Positions 16,326-26,500 are shown, numbered from the stretch's first letter. The stretch: DNA of 64,000 nucleotides from Alcanivorax sp. S6407 (GCF_023016115.1 NZ_JALKBH010000001.1:62001-126000); one strand, 5' to 3'. The notes: generated by a model not told the origin, from the letters alone. Translations and numbers: made by a program.

Positions 16326-16611
16326 GCCGGTGGCGGAGCGAAATGTTTTTAATTACGAGCTACGAGGAAAGTCAAAAGCAGAGGAAAAAGCAGGGGGAAT
16401 GCGTCAGGCTGGCCGGGCTTTGTCTTCTGATGGGTATAAATTTGCTTATGGTTGGTTATAGATGTCGGTGACCAATGCATCTTTTTTTTATTCCCCAAGA
16501 CTGCTTTTTCACTGTCTGTCATCACGTTGTGAATTCCCGGGATGAAGAATGGGCTGGCAAATGCACAATCGCCGCCATCCTTAAGATGTGAGAATTACGA
16601 CGAGATATTCG
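16326..16611. other. Intergenic region before second PL7 gene
   Basis: It contains a vestigial AGCTACG pair at 16355-16366 followed by GAGGAAAGTCAAAAGC, the same kind of purine-rich tail seen after other AGCTACA arrays. The rest is AT-rich and should hold the promoter of the second lyase. A 64-residue ORF here starts before the terminator and is not credible. Confidence 0.45.
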
Positions 16612-17313
16612 ATGAACTTCCTGAATACGCCAGCGTTGGCAATATTGTTTTTTATCAGCCCTGTGTCGGCCAGTTTTCTGGGCGATGCGCTTTCCTACAG
16701 CGAGCTGCAGTATGAAGTGGGTGATGAAAAGATCTGGAAGGTGACTTCCTCAAACACCCTGCATGACGACCCACAAAGCCATTACTACTATCGCTATTCT
16801 GACTATCAGGTTTTTGATGTGGAGCGCAGTGGTAAAGACAAGGTGCGCTCAGAACTGCGTCAGTTTCCGGAATGGTCAGTATCTGGCTGGCGTCAGATGC
16901 AGGCTCAGGTGCGCCTTCTGGAAACGGATCTGGACGAAGTGACCTGGATGCAACTGCATCGCAAGTCTTCGAGTTCGGTGACGCCGCCCCTACGGTTGAC
17001 CCTGGAGCGCCGCCGTGAGCACAAGGGCGGAGTCTATAAGGATTATCTGTTCGCGGTTATCCATCACAAGAGTAGCGGTTACAAGCGGGTACCGCTGGGG
17101 CCGCGCCCGGATGAGGATTTTCAGGCCACCATTCGGGTCAACAATTACCAGGTCCAGATCGGCATCGATGGGACCCTGGTTCACGTGGAAAATGTAGCGG
17201 ATTGGGCCGATTACCACTGCTATTTCAAGGTCGGTTTGTACGCCTCGGGTGGTGATGCGGATTATGGCGAGGCCAAGATGGGGGTCAGGGAGCTGACCTT
17301 CGAGAGTAAATAG
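16612..17313 (+). CDS. PL7 family alginate lyase, soluble secreted form
   Basis: A 233-residue protein closely related to the preceding gene but without lipobox or linker. The hydrophobic N-terminus ends in SPVSA, a likely signal peptidase I site near residue 20. RSELR (79-83), QLH (114-116) and YFKVGLYAS (204-212) are the PL7 signatures. The ATG at 16612 has a weak GAGA site. A GTG at 16588 would add eight residues with two arginines and give a better signal-peptide n-region, so the start is open. With its lipoprotein paralogue it would provide one tethered and one released lyase. Confidence 0.83.
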   Translation: MNFLNTPALAILFFISPVSASFLGDALSYSELQYEVGDEKIWKVTSSNTLHDDPQSHYYYRYSDYQVFDVERSGKDKVRSELRQFPEWSVSGWRQMQAQVRLLETDLDEVTWMQLHRKSSSSVTPPLRLTLERRREHKGGVYKDYLFAVIHHKSSGYKRVPLGPRPDEDFQATIRVNNYQVQIGIDGTLVHVENVADWADYHCYFKVGLYASGGDADYGEAKMGVRELTFESK

Positions 17314-17376
17314 GGCTCATTGTGGATGGGCGGGAAATGGCCAGGCCGGAAGGCAATGTATGGTCTTGAAGCGGGC

Positions 17377-17442
17377 GTTGGCGAGCAAACAACGCCTTTC
17401 CCCTCCTCACCAAAACCGCTTCGGAGAAAAGCCCGCTCCCAC
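17377..17442. repeat. REP-like repeat, copy B
   Basis: It begins GTTGGCGAGCAAAC, contains ACCAAAACCGCTTCG and ends CCGCTCCCAC. It is a diverged copy of the segment at 12453-12519, same orientation, in the gap between the second lyase and metG. Confidence 0.65.
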
Positions 17443-17495
17443 CGTTCCGCTCTCCCTGTTTAGCCTTGCGCCTGTTACCTGTTACAGCCGCAGAG

Positions 17496-17532
17496 CGAAA
17501 AAAAAGCCGCCCCGGTGAGGGCGGCTTTTTCT
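17496..17532. terminator. Bidirectional terminator between PL7 gene and metG
   Basis: AAAAAGCCGCCC (17501-17512) pairs with GGGCGGCTTTTT (17519-17530) around a CGGTGA loop. An A-run before and a T-run after let it serve both convergent transcripts. Confidence 0.92.
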
Positions 17533-17558
17533 TGCTCATAGCGGGTAAAACGACCCGG

Positions 17559-19592
17559 TTATCGCACTTCCATGCCCGGCTCGGCACCGGAATCCGGCGA
17601 CAGTACGTAGATGTCTTCACCGCCGGGGCCGGCGGCCAGTACCATGCCTTCGGACACACCGAACTTCATCTTGCGCGGGGCCAGATTGGCCACCAGCACC
17701 ACCAGCTTGCCTTCGAGATCTTGCGGCTGGTACTTGGCCTTGATGCCGGCAAACACATTGCGCTCTCCCAGCTCGCCCACATCCAGGGTGAGCTGCAGCA
17801 GTTTGTCGGCACCTTCCACGTGGGCGGCTTTGGCCACCCGGGCAACCCGCAATTTGACCTTGAGGAAGTCATCGATGCTGATGGTGTCGTCCCCGGCAGC
17901 AGCGCTGCTGGCGGCAGGATCGGGGGCCTTCTCTGCCGCGGCAGGGGCTTCGCGGGATTTGGAGTCTTCCAGCATGGCCTTGATCTGCTTCATGTCGACA
18001 CGTCCCAGCAGCGGCTTGAACTTGGCGATTTCATGGCCGAGCAGCAGGTTGTCGGCATCTGCCCAGCTAAGCGGGGGTACCTGCAGGAAGCCTTCGGCCC
18101 GCTCTGCCAGTGCTGGCAGTACCGGCTTCAGATAGATCACCAGCAGGCGGAACACATTGATGGCGGTGCTGCAGATCGCCAGCACTTCCTGTTCCTTGCC
18201 TTCTTCCTTGGCCAGGGCCCAGGGGGCCTTTTCGGCAATGTAGCCGTTAGCATGATCGGCGAGAGCCATAATCTCGCGCATGGCCTTGCCGAATTCCCGT
18301 TGCTCGTAGAATTCGGCGATGCGCGGGGCGGCTTCCTGGACCTCGCGAACCAGCAGCGGGTTGTCCAGCTCGGTGCTCAATGCGCCGCCAAACTTTTTCA
18401 CGAAGTTACCGGTGCGGCTGGCAATGTTCACCAGCTTGCCGACCAGATCGGAATTCACCCGCTGGGCAAAGTCTTCAAGGTTCAGGTCAAAGTCGTCCAC
18501 CCGGCTGGAGAGCTTGGCAGCGAAGTAGTAGCGCAGGTACTCCGGGCTCATGTGATCCAGATAGGTGCGGGCCTTGATGAAGGTGCCACGGGATTTGGAC
18601 ATCTTGGCGCCGTTGACGGTGACAAAACCATGGCTGTAGATGGCGGTGGGCTTGCGCAGACCGGCGCCATCCAGCATGGCAGGCCAGAACAGGCCATGGA
18701 AGTTGATGATGTCCTTGCCGATGAAGTGGTACAGCTCGGCATTGGAATCCTTGCCCCAGTAATCGTCGAAGCTGAGGCCTTCACGGTCGCAGTAGTTCTG
18801 GAAGCTGGCCATGTAGCCGATAGGAGCATCTAGCCACACGTAGAAATACTTGCCCGGATAGCCGGGGATCTCGAAGCCGAAATAGGGGGCTTCGCGGGAG
18901 ATGTCCCAGGGCTGCAGGTCTTCGATCCATTCCTGCAACTTGTTGGCCACCTGTTCCTGCAGTGCGCCGGAACGGGTCCACTCACGCAGCAGGGGCTCGA
19001 ATTTGGGCAGATCGAAGAACAGCTGGGTGGTTTCCTTCTCCACCGGGGTGGCACCGCTGACGGCGGAATAGGGGTCGATCAGCTCTGCGGGGGAGTAGGT
19101 TGCCCCACAGACTTCACAGTTATCGCCATACTGGTCTTCCGCTTTGCACTTGGGACAGGTGCCCTTGACGAAGCGGTCTGCCAGAAACATGCCTTTTTGT
19201 GGATCATATAGCTGAGTGATCTGCTTCTCGACAATGTAGCCCGCATCCTTGTTACGCTGGAACACCATTTCGGACAGGGCCCGGTTTTCCGGGCTGTGGG
19301 TGCTGTAGTAGTTGTCAAAGCGGATCTGGAAATCGGCAAAATCGCGCTCATGGTCGGCCTTGACCTGGGCAATCTGTTCTTCCGGAGTAACGCCATTCTC
19401 CTCGGCTTTGAGCATAATGGCCGTGCCATGGGCATCATCGGCACAGACATAGGTACATTGCTGGCCGCGGAGCTTCTGAAAGCGAACCCAGATGTCCGTC
19501 TGGATGTATTCAAGCAGGTGGCCCAGATGGATGGGACCATTGGCGTAAGGCAGGGCGCTGGTCACCAGAATCTTGCGTGGCGTGTCACTCAT
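17559..19592 (-). CDS. metG: Methionyl-tRNA synthetase
   Basis: Class I aminoacyl-tRNA synthetase of 677 residues that charges tRNA-Met. The HLGH signature (22-25), the zinc knuckle cysteines C146, C149, C159 and C162, and KMSKS (330-334) are all present. The C-terminal tRNA-binding dimerisation domain (about 575-677) follows a linker rich in A, E and P. Length and domain order are those of the long bacterial MetG. In Pseudomonas I recall this gene next to apbC and dcd and near rnf; here those genes lie at the two ends of the window instead. Confidence 0.98.
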   Translation of the reverse strand: MSDTPRKILVTSALPYANGPIHLGHLLEYIQTDIWVRFQKLRGQQCTYVCADDAHGTAIMLKAEENGVTPEEQIAQVKADHERDFADFQIRFDNYYSTHSPENRALSEMVFQRNKDAGYIVEKQITQLYDPQKGMFLADRFVKGTCPKCKAEDQYGDNCEVCGATYSPAELIDPYSAVSGATPVEKETTQLFFDLPKFEPLLREWTRSGALQEQVANKLQEWIEDLQPWDISREAPYFGFEIPGYPGKYFYVWLDAPIGYMASFQNYCDREGLSFDDYWGKDSNAELYHFIGKDIINFHGLFWPAMLDGAGLRKPTAIYSHGFVTVNGAKMSKSRGTFIKARTYLDHMSPEYLRYYFAAKLSSRVDDFDLNLEDFAQRVNSDLVGKLVNIASRTGNFVKKFGGALSTELDNPLLVREVQEAAPRIAEFYEQREFGKAMREIMALADHANGYIAEKAPWALAKEEGKEQEVLAICSTAINVFRLLVIYLKPVLPALAERAEGFLQVPPLSWADADNLLLGHEIAKFKPLLGRVDMKQIKAMLEDSKSREAPAAAEKAPDPAASSAAAGDDTISIDDFLKVKLRVARVAKAAHVEGADKLLQLTLDVGELGERNVFAGIKAKYQPQDLEGKLVVLVANLAPRKMKFGVSEGMVLAAGPGGEDIYVLSPDSGAEPGMEVR

Positions 19593-19813
19593 GAGAACGG
19601 GGTCGTTTATCCGGTAAAAGGGTCGCCTATGATACGGGGACAGCGGGGCTTTTTCATCCTGTCCGCACGGTCATCCGGTAAAGGCCGCCACCGGTAGGCC
19701 ACAGGGCCACATTTGGCCGCCAGGCTGGTATCTATCCCGCTGGCGGATCGGCTGATCCTGGCCGGAACAATAAATTCAAACAATCCGCTTCCAAGTTGCA
19801 GGGGAAAAGGGGA

Positions 19814-21898
19814 ATGACACTTCGATCACGAATTCGCTGGTTACTGGTAGTGGCGGCGGTCAGTTGTGTATCACTGATCTCCATCGCCCTTTACCAGGTC
19901 AACCGGACATTCCTGGATCGGCTAAACGAGCAGACGGCAGGTCGCGAACTGCAAAAGGTAGAGGCGGCTTTTCTGGATCAGCTGTCGGTGCTGCGGGTGC
20001 GTGCGGAAGATTGGACCCAGCAGCCGGACAAGCCCCCGTTGAAGCTGGACGGTGTCGGCCATCTGGACCTGCTGATGGCGCTGGAGAATGACCGGATCGT
20101 CTGGCAGCAGGATGCTGAGGCATTGCTGGCTGATGGCGTGGCCCAGCGTCTGGCGGGCCGTTTTGCGCAAAGCTGTTCCCCCATCTGGGGGGTGGTACGG
20201 GCGGATGACCGTGCCTTGTTGTTCATTACCGCTGTCGAAAACCACTGCGAGGCCTATCTGCTGGGGGTATGGCTGGATAGTGCGTGGATGAGTTACCTGT
20301 CTGATCGAGTCGGCCATGCCCTCTACGTTCAGGATGTGTCATCCGGTGCCGAGCCGGTGCGTGGCCTGGCCGGGGAGAGCAGTCATGCCCTGGAGGGACG
20401 TTTCCCGTTGCCGGATTATCTGGGGGGGGCGCCTCTGGAAGTGGTGGTGGACTTGCCCCGCGATGGCATGGGCTCCATGGCCACGGCAGTGATCGCCATG
20501 ATTGTGATTATGTTCGTGCTCACCGGGCTGACGGTGATCGTGGTGAATATGCGCATCCACACCATGTTGTTCGGAAGGCTGCGGCTGGTTCATAACGCGG
20601 TGCGCTCGATTGCCCGGGGGGGCGCGCTGGACCAGCGCCTGCCGGTGCTCAGCGACGATGAGATCGGCGAGCTGGCGATGGATTTCAACAGCATGGTCGA
20701 CAGCATCGAGAATGCCCAGAACCAGCTGGCAGAGGCGCGTCTCCAGGCGGAAAGCGCGAGCAAGACCAAGAGCCAGTTTCTGGCCAACATGAGCCATGAG
20801 ATTCGCACCCCGATGACTGCCATTCTTGGTTACACCGAGTTATTACGCGGTGGCTCCCTGACCCAGGAAGAGCAGAAGCGATATCTAACCATCATCCAGC
20901 ACAATGGTGATGCGTTGCTGGCACTGATTAATGATGTGCTGGATCTGTCGCGAATCGAAGCGGGTCAGGTTAGCGGTGAGCAGCGGGTGTTCTCTCCCCA
21001 AGAATTGCTTGACGAGGTGGTCGACAGCCTGCAGTTGCGTGCCCGTGAAAAAGGCCTGCAACTGGCCCTCAGTGCGAGTACGGCGTTACCCGCGACGGTG
21101 TCCGGAGATGTCTTCCGGTTGCGCCAGATTCTGATGAACCTGGCCGGTAATGCGGTCAAGTTCACCGAGCATGGTCATGTGCGGGTGCAGGCTAGCTGGG
21201 ATGATGAGGGGCAGTGCCTGAAAGTGCGGGTGGATGATACTGGCATTGGTATCAGCGAGGCCCAGCTGAAAAGCATCTTCCAGCCGTTCTCCCAGGTCGA
21301 TGCCTCCCATTCACGCCGCTACGCGGGCACCGGGCTGGGTCTGAGTATTGCCCGAGAGCTGGCACGTGCCCATGGTGGCGATATCACGGTTTCCAGCCGT
21401 GAAGGCCGGGGCAGCTGTTTCGAACTGGTGTTGCCGCTGGTGGTCGCCAGCGCCATGCCCAGCCGCCATGACTCCCAGCCCGGCGTGACTGTACTCGAGG
21501 GCCCCCTGGCCGGACGGGTGCTGCTGGCAGAGGACAATCAGGTGAATCGCCTGTTTGTGCAGAAGGTGCTGGAGAATGCTGGTCTGACTGTGATCGAGGC
21601 AGAGAACGGCAGGGAAGCCTGTCGTGAGTATGCGGACAATCCGGATTTCGACCTGATTGTGCTGGATATGCAGATGCCGGAAATGGATGGCTACCAGGCG
21701 GTGGCCGAGTTGCGTGACCGGGGCTTTACCGGGCCGGTACTCGCGCTGACTGCCAATGTGCTGGCAATGGATCGCCAGCGTTGTCTGGATGCCGGATGTG
21801 ATGAATTCCTGGGCAAACCAGTGCGCATCCGTGAGCTGATCCAGGTCTGCTCCCGCCTGCTGTCTCAGGCAGAAGCATCGCTGGGTCTGGAAAGCTGA
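19814..21898 (+). CDS. Hybrid sensor histidine kinase with receiver domain
   Basis: A 694-residue inner-membrane hybrid kinase. TM1 is at about 6-26, followed by a periplasmic sensor region with three cysteines, TM2 (about 218-240) and HAMP (about 245-300). HisKA has the phospho-accepting histidine near 328 in NMSHEIRTPM. HATPase_c (about 430-550) and a C-terminal receiver with the phospho-acceptor aspartate near 617 (LDMQMPEMDG) follow. The periplasmic ligand is unknown. The ATG at 19814 follows AAGGGGA. Its last 34 bp overlap, on the opposite strand, the end of a second hybrid kinase gene. No separate response regulator gene is adjacent. Confidence 0.92.
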   Translation: MTLRSRIRWLLVVAAVSCVSLISIALYQVNRTFLDRLNEQTAGRELQKVEAAFLDQLSVLRVRAEDWTQQPDKPPLKLDGVGHLDLLMALENDRIVWQQDAEALLADGVAQRLAGRFAQSCSPIWGVVRADDRALLFITAVENHCEAYLLGVWLDSAWMSYLSDRVGHALYVQDVSSGAEPVRGLAGESSHALEGRFPLPDYLGGAPLEVVVDLPRDGMGSMATAVIAMIVIMFVLTGLTVIVVNMRIHTMLFGRLRLVHNAVRSIARGGALDQRLPVLSDDEIGELAMDFNSMVDSIENAQNQLAEARLQAESASKTKSQFLANMSHEIRTPMTAILGYTELLRGGSLTQEEQKRYLTIIQHNGDALLALINDVLDLSRIEAGQVSGEQRVFSPQELLDEVVDSLQLRAREKGLQLALSASTALPATVSGDVFRLRQILMNLAGNAVKFTEHGHVRVQASWDDEGQCLKVRVDDTGIGISEAQLKSIFQPFSQVDASHSRRYAGTGLGLSIARELARAHGGDITVSSREGRGSCFELVLPLVVASAMPSRHDSQPGVTVLEGPLAGRVLLAEDNQVNRLFVQKVLENAGLTVIEAENGREACREYADNPDFDLIVLDMQMPEMDGYQAVAELRDRGFTGPVLALTANVLAMDRQRCLDAGCDEFLGKPVRIRELIQVCSRLLSQAEASLGLES

Positions 21899-24663
21899 GC
21901 CCGCTTGATCGCTTCACTGACCTGCTGCTGGGATACCGGTTTGCTCAGGTAGTCATCCATGCCCGCATCGCGGGCTTTCTGCACGTAATCCCCGGTGGCA
22001 TGGGCTGACAGCCCGATAATCCAGCAATGGGGCTGGCTGGTCTGCCCGCCTTCCATCTCGCGGATGGCGGTGGTGGCCTGGTAGCCGTCCATCACCGGCA
22101 TTTCGCAATCCATAAAGCAGATATCCCAGTAGGTGGGCTGCTCCGTGATCAGTTCCAGTGCTTCCTTGCCGTTGGTGACGAGCGTGGGCTGCACCCCGAG
22201 GGACTTGAGGATGCTTTCGATCACCAGCTGGTTGACGGCGTTGTCTTCCGCCACGATTACATTCAGACGACTGGCACTGTCGAGAATAACGGTCTGCTCG
22301 GCCAGTGCGTTGTCGTAGGCAGATTCATCCTTGCCGGTGACCAGGCTGCGTTTCAGTGACTGGCAGGACAGCGGGGTCTCGATCAGCAGCAGGTCTTCCG
22401 GGAGCTGGTCGCTGAGTGGTGTGCCAGTAGGGTGCAGCAGCACCAGGGTTGGGTTCTGGAACCGTTCGCGGAGTCGTTCGACAAGGGTACTTGAGGCCAT
22501 CACGTTATGCTCGGCAATCACGAAATCTACCGGCTGTTCGGCAATGGCAGGATCGAGCGCAGATTCCGCATCGCGGTATTCACGGGTCTTGGCGCCCCAG
22601 CGACTGAGCAGCTGTGACAGACTGAGCAGCTGGGCCGGGGTGCCGGAAATGACCACCGCGGTACGATCCTTGAGTACCGGCTTGGGACTGCTTTTGGCCA
22701 CTTTTACCGGTAGCGACAGCCAGAAGGTGGCGCCACGGCCGAGCGAACTGCTGACCCCGATGTCTCCACCGAGCAGATCACTGAGTCGTTTGCAGATGAC
22801 CAGTCCCAGACCGGCGCCCTTGCGGTCACCCTTGTGGCGTACCTCACTGACAGCGTTGAACAGGGTGGCCTGCTGACTTTCATCCAGTCCGGTACCGGTA
22901 TCCACTACCTCTATCATCAGGACGCACTGATTGTTGCTGTTCACCGGCTGCTTGAGGGTGACATGTAACGACACGCTGCCGCGCTCGGTAAACTTGAAGG
23001 CATTGCTGAGCAGGTTGGTGAGAATCTGCTTGAGGCGGATCGGGTCGGTACGAATGATGTCCGGCACCCGGCTGTCGATATGAATGTACAGCGGTACCTG
23101 TTTTTCGCTGGAGCGCAGGGCAAACAGTCGCACACAGTCATCAACGATGCTTTCCAGCGCGGTGTCCTGGATATCCAGCTCCAGTTTGCCGGACTCAATC
23201 CGGGAATAATCGAGAATGTCGTTGATCACTGTCAGCAGCGACTGGGTGGACTGGTAAATGGTGCTGACGTACTGCGCTTGCTGTTGGGTCAGGGGAGTAC
23301 GACGCAACAGATCGGTCATGCCCATGACACCATTCATCGGGGTGCGAATTTCATGGCTCATGGTGGCCAGAAATTCGCTCTTGGCATGATTACGGGCGCC
23401 GGCCTTGAACGCCTCCATTTCCGCAATGGCACGATCACGGATGGAGTCGGAGTGTGCTTCCTTGAGGCGATTGATCCGCCGCGCCAGTGCCAGCGACAGC
23501 AATACCACCTCCACAAAGACGCCGACTTGCAGCAAGTTTTCGGTAACACCATTGCGCGGCACGATACCGTATTTGTTCAGAGCCATGGAGGCCGCGCCGA
23601 TGATGAAACACACCCACGCCACGGTGAAGATGCGGGCATCGGGATCTCCGGGCCGGGAGCGGATCAGGCCTACCAGCAGAATACTGAAATCCATCACCAG
23701 AATGGCCACCACGGAAACCGGGATGAGAAATTCCCGGCTGGTAAAGGGGGCGGCCAGGAACAGGATGCTGCCGGTGACCACCAGCCCTTTCATCCACAGG
23801 GCCAGCCGCGGGGCTTTCTCCCGCAGTGACAGGAAATTCAGTGTAAACAGCGATGGCAGCACGACCAGCAAAGGCAGCAGGAAGTGCAGGATATGGCTAC
23901 TGATCAGTGGAGAGTGTGGCCAGAAATAGTGATGGGCATAGCCCTGGTGGATGGCCAGATAGAGGGTGATGGCGACGGACCAGCATACATACAGCAGGTA
24001 GACCTTTTCCCGCACCGTAAAGAACAGTGACAGGTTATAAAGAATCATCACCAGCATGCCGCCAAAAAACAGGCCTTGTACCAGGGTGTGGGTAAAGAAA
24101 TCCGACTGGAACTCGTCTCGGGTCTTCAGGGCGAGAGGGAGCTGGATACTGTGCACCGAGCTAACACAGATATAGAAATCGTTATCGATGCCGGTAGCCA
24201 GATTTACCGGAAATGACGGTACCGGATACTCTCCGCTGCGCACGCTGAAATCACGGTCCATACCCGCTTGATAGTGGCTGGCGATATTGCCGCCGGCATC
24301 CATCTGGAACACATCCAGGGTACCGAGCATGGCGTAGTCAATGGCGAGGAACCATTCACTGAAAAGCGGGTTGAGATTGCGTACGGTGACATGAAACCAG
24401 CAGCGCTCCCCGGTAAAGCCCAGATTGGGCGTGCCTTCCGGGGCACTGTTCCAGTCATCCAGTGGCATTTTCCTGACCGCGTTGATGTCCGGGGTCTGGT
24501 CGGCGGGTGTGCAGAAGTACTTTATTCCTTCCCGAAGTTGGAGAATCTGCTGCTGTTCGCCAATAATCTGCGTGTCGCTGGTGTGGGCATGGCCAACGGG
24601 CACCAGAAACTGCAGACAAAACGCTACAAGCAGAACAAAACCGAATCGCACGTCCTTGGACAC
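21865..24663 (-). CDS. 7TMR-DISM hybrid histidine kinase with two receiver-like domains
   Basis: A 932-residue hybrid kinase. The signal peptide ends near residue 26 (VGHA). An extracellular 7TMR-DISMED2-type jelly-roll domain (about 40-165) and seven membrane helices (about 180-385) follow. HisKA has its histidine near 436 (TMSHEIRTPMNG), and HATPase_c spans about 540-655. A degenerate receiver (about 675-790) lacks a clear DxxMP motif; the true receiver has its aspartate near 852 (CEMPVMDG). DISM sensors of this type often respond to carbohydrates. The GTG at 24663 is chosen because AGGAAG lies 7 bases upstream and it gives a proper signal peptide; the frame stays open further upstream. Confidence 0.9.
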   Translation of the reverse strand: MSKDVRFGFVLLVAFCLQFLVPVGHAHTSDTQIIGEQQQILQLREGIKYFCTPADQTPDINAVRKMPLDDWNSAPEGTPNLGFTGERCWFHVTVRNLNPLFSEWFLAIDYAMLGTLDVFQMDAGGNIASHYQAGMDRDFSVRSGEYPVPSFPVNLATGIDNDFYICVSSVHSIQLPLALKTRDEFQSDFFTHTLVQGLFFGGMLVMILYNLSLFFTVREKVYLLYVCWSVAITLYLAIHQGYAHHYFWPHSPLISSHILHFLLPLLVVLPSLFTLNFLSLREKAPRLALWMKGLVVTGSILFLAAPFTSREFLIPVSVVAILVMDFSILLVGLIRSRPGDPDARIFTVAWVCFIIGAASMALNKYGIVPRNGVTENLLQVGVFVEVVLLSLALARRINRLKEAHSDSIRDRAIAEMEAFKAGARNHAKSEFLATMSHEIRTPMNGVMGMTDLLRRTPLTQQQAQYVSTIYQSTQSLLTVINDILDYSRIESGKLELDIQDTALESIVDDCVRLFALRSSEKQVPLYIHIDSRVPDIIRTDPIRLKQILTNLLSNAFKFTERGSVSLHVTLKQPVNSNNQCVLMIEVVDTGTGLDESQQATLFNAVSEVRHKGDRKGAGLGLVICKRLSDLLGGDIGVSSSLGRGATFWLSLPVKVAKSSPKPVLKDRTAVVISGTPAQLLSLSQLLSRWGAKTREYRDAESALDPAIAEQPVDFVIAEHNVMASSTLVERLRERFQNPTLVLLHPTGTPLSDQLPEDLLLIETPLSCQSLKRSLVTGKDESAYDNALAEQTVILDSASRLNVIVAEDNAVNQLVIESILKSLGVQPTLVTNGKEALELITEQPTYWDICFMDCEMPVMDGYQATTAIREMEGGQTSQPHCWIIGLSAHATGDYVQKARDAGMDDYLSKPVSQQQVSEAIKRAQLSRPSDASA

Positions 24664-24765
24664 AGTTGGCTTCCTGATAAAGGTGGGGCGCCTTCGGGTG
24701 TTATTGAATGATCCCCTTGCTGGAATGCTAGCAGTGTGGGACCGGGGGCTCAATTAGGGGGAAGG

Positions 24766-26175
24766 ATGTCTCGAAGGGTAAACCGCTTTACGGTGGGGCC
24801 GATTGTGGGCGAAGCCGGGACAACCCATGTCCGTTTGTTTGGCGCTGTGCCGGAAAATTTGCTCAGCGCAGGGCAGAAATACCAGTGGGGAAGAGTGCGC
24901 TGGAAGCGCGATGGGGAGGCGCAGTGGTCTGCGCCACGCACGTTTCGTATCAACGGCAATTTTGATGGCAGTGGGGTAGTGATTCTTAACGATCTGCAGC
25001 CCGGCTGCGGTTACCGTTATCAGGCGGGCTGGATCAGCGATGAGGCTGATGTGGCGCTGGACTGGCAGCAGATTGAAGAGGGGCGTTTTTCCACTAACCA
25101 ACCGCTGGCACAGCAAACCCGCTTCCTGTTTGGTTCCTGTTGTTACCGCTTTGTTGGCCTGGATGGAAAGATTCAGGATGACCGTGCGGACAAGATCTTT
25201 GCCGAAATGAGTGCACTATCGGCCACAGGCAAGCCGGATTTTGTGCTGTTTGGCGGGGATCAGGTCTATGCAGACTCCATGCACAGCCTGGGCGCGGCGG
25301 AAAGTCGGGAAGATTTTTTCAGCCTCTACCGGGAGAGCTTTTCCCAGCCTCATCTTGCCAGTCTGCTCCGTGACAACAGCAGCTACATGATTCTGGATGA
25401 CCACGAAATCGAGAATAACTGGCCAGCCCGGGCGGATGCTGCCCGCTGGACCAGCAAGTACCCGGCGGCGATCAAGGCTTACCAGATCTATCAGGCTTCG
25501 CATTCTCCGGCGGCGCCGCTGAATCAGGCCGGGACCTGGCTGGACCGGGATCCGGACCGGTTCTGGTACACCTTCTCTCGCGGTCCTGCCGATTTCTTTG
25601 TCATGGATGTGCGTACTGAGCGGGTACTCAGCCGCTGGCCATGGCAGCGAAAAATGATCAGTGACGCCCAGGAGGCAGCTTTCATCCAGTGGCTGAAACA
25701 TGAACCCGGGCGAATCAAGGTGCTGGTCAGCTCGGTGGTGCTGTTTCCTGAGCAGCGTCGTCCATTCCGTGGCCGGGATGCCTGGGAAGGCTTTCGTCAT
25801 CAGCGCCAGCGCCTGCTGCAGGCCATGGCAGACAGCCAGTGCGAGAAACTGGTGGTGCTCAGTGGTGACGTGCACGCCTCCCTCTATGCCCGCCTGACGC
25901 TCAATGGGGGCAAGCAGGTGCACAGCTGGACCTGTTCCGGCCTGTTCTGGCCCACCGCCCTGATGGCGTTTCGCTGGTATCGGCCCATGCTCCGGGTGCC
26001 CGGGTTGTTGTATGGCGGCTGGGGCAAACCGCTGGGCCAGGTGAGTGTGCCGGGGGAAGTGTTCAGTGATAACGCCTTTTCCATGGTCAGCTTCGATGAA
26101 AAGGGAGCCCGTTTTGCCCTCTACGACCGGCGTCAGCGCCCGGTGGAAGGGGCCAGCCGGGAGATTCACTGGTAG
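24766..26175 (+). CDS. PhoD-like phosphatase
   Basis: A 469-residue protein with an N-terminal Fn3-like domain (about 1-110) and a metallophosphatase domain. GSCCYRF, LFGGDQVYAD, ILDDHEIENNW and LSGDVHASLY provide the metal-binding and catalytic residues of PhoD-type alkaline phosphatase/phosphodiesterases. It has no Tat or Sec signal, unlike classical PhoD, so it is probably cytoplasmic. The ATG at 24766 lies just after AGGGGGAAGG. It is divergent from the DISM kinase across about 100 bp and is followed by a terminator. Confidence 0.87.
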   Translation: MSRRVNRFTVGPIVGEAGTTHVRLFGAVPENLLSAGQKYQWGRVRWKRDGEAQWSAPRTFRINGNFDGSGVVILNDLQPGCGYRYQAGWISDEADVALDWQQIEEGRFSTNQPLAQQTRFLFGSCCYRFVGLDGKIQDDRADKIFAEMSALSATGKPDFVLFGGDQVYADSMHSLGAAESREDFFSLYRESFSQPHLASLLRDNSSYMILDDHEIENNWPARADAARWTSKYPAAIKAYQIYQASHSPAAPLNQAGTWLDRDPDRFWYTFSRGPADFFVMDVRTERVLSRWPWQRKMISDAQEAAFIQWLKHEPGRIKVLVSSVVLFPEQRRPFRGRDAWEGFRHQRQRLLQAMADSQCEKLVVLSGDVHASLYARLTLNGGKQVHSWTCSGLFWPTALMAFRWYRPMLRVPGLLYGGWGKPLGQVSVPGEVFSDNAFSMVSFDEKGARFALYDRRQRPVEGASREIHW

Positions 26176-26336
26176 TCATAGACTTGCAGAGTAGGCGAGG
26201 GCGTCGCTCAACTATAGCGAATGTCCTACACGTTCTGGGGCGAATGGCTTCTTATGGCAGGGGAGGGAATTCCCTAAAGTAGATCTCGCAAGGACGCAAT
26301 GGAACACGGATGTTCGATTTCGGCCCGGTACAGCCC

Positions 26337-26372
26337 GCCCGCCAGACCCCAAACTGGCGGGCGTTTCTTTTT
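26337..26372 (+). terminator. Rho-independent terminator
   Basis: GCCCGCCAG (26337-26345) pairs with CTGGCGGGC (26354-26362) around an ACCCCAAA loop and is followed by GTTTCTTTTT. It lies 160 bp downstream of the PhoD-like gene, in a 325-bp gap. Confidence 0.85.
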
Positions 26373-26395
26373 GGGGGCTCCTCGATCGCAGCAGG

Positions 26396-26423
26396 CTTGA
26401 CGCAACACTCAACACGCAACATA
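26396..26423. repeat. 7-bp-period array (ACGCAAC type)
   Basis: CTTGACG, CAACACT, CAACACG, CAACATA follow in exact 7-base steps, just after the terminator and before the DUF2288 gene. Confidence 0.65.
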
Positions 26424-26500
26424 CGCCCCCTTCTCATCCTCATCTTTGCCTCTTCGGGCCTTAGTCGCGATAATGCGCCGGATTCAAACCGGAGCACACC

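Noticed and set aside
16277-16471. 64-residue open frame between the two lyase genes
   Set aside because: It begins upstream of, and runs through, a clear rho-independent terminator and has no ribosome-binding site.
17466-18833. 455-residue open frame on the plus strand over metG
   Set aside because: It is antisense to metG, with low-complexity shadow composition and no ribosome-binding site.
24425-24757. Plus-strand open frames at the start of the DISM kinase gene
   Set aside because: They are antisense to the signal peptide and sensor domain of the kinase gene and have no site or family match.
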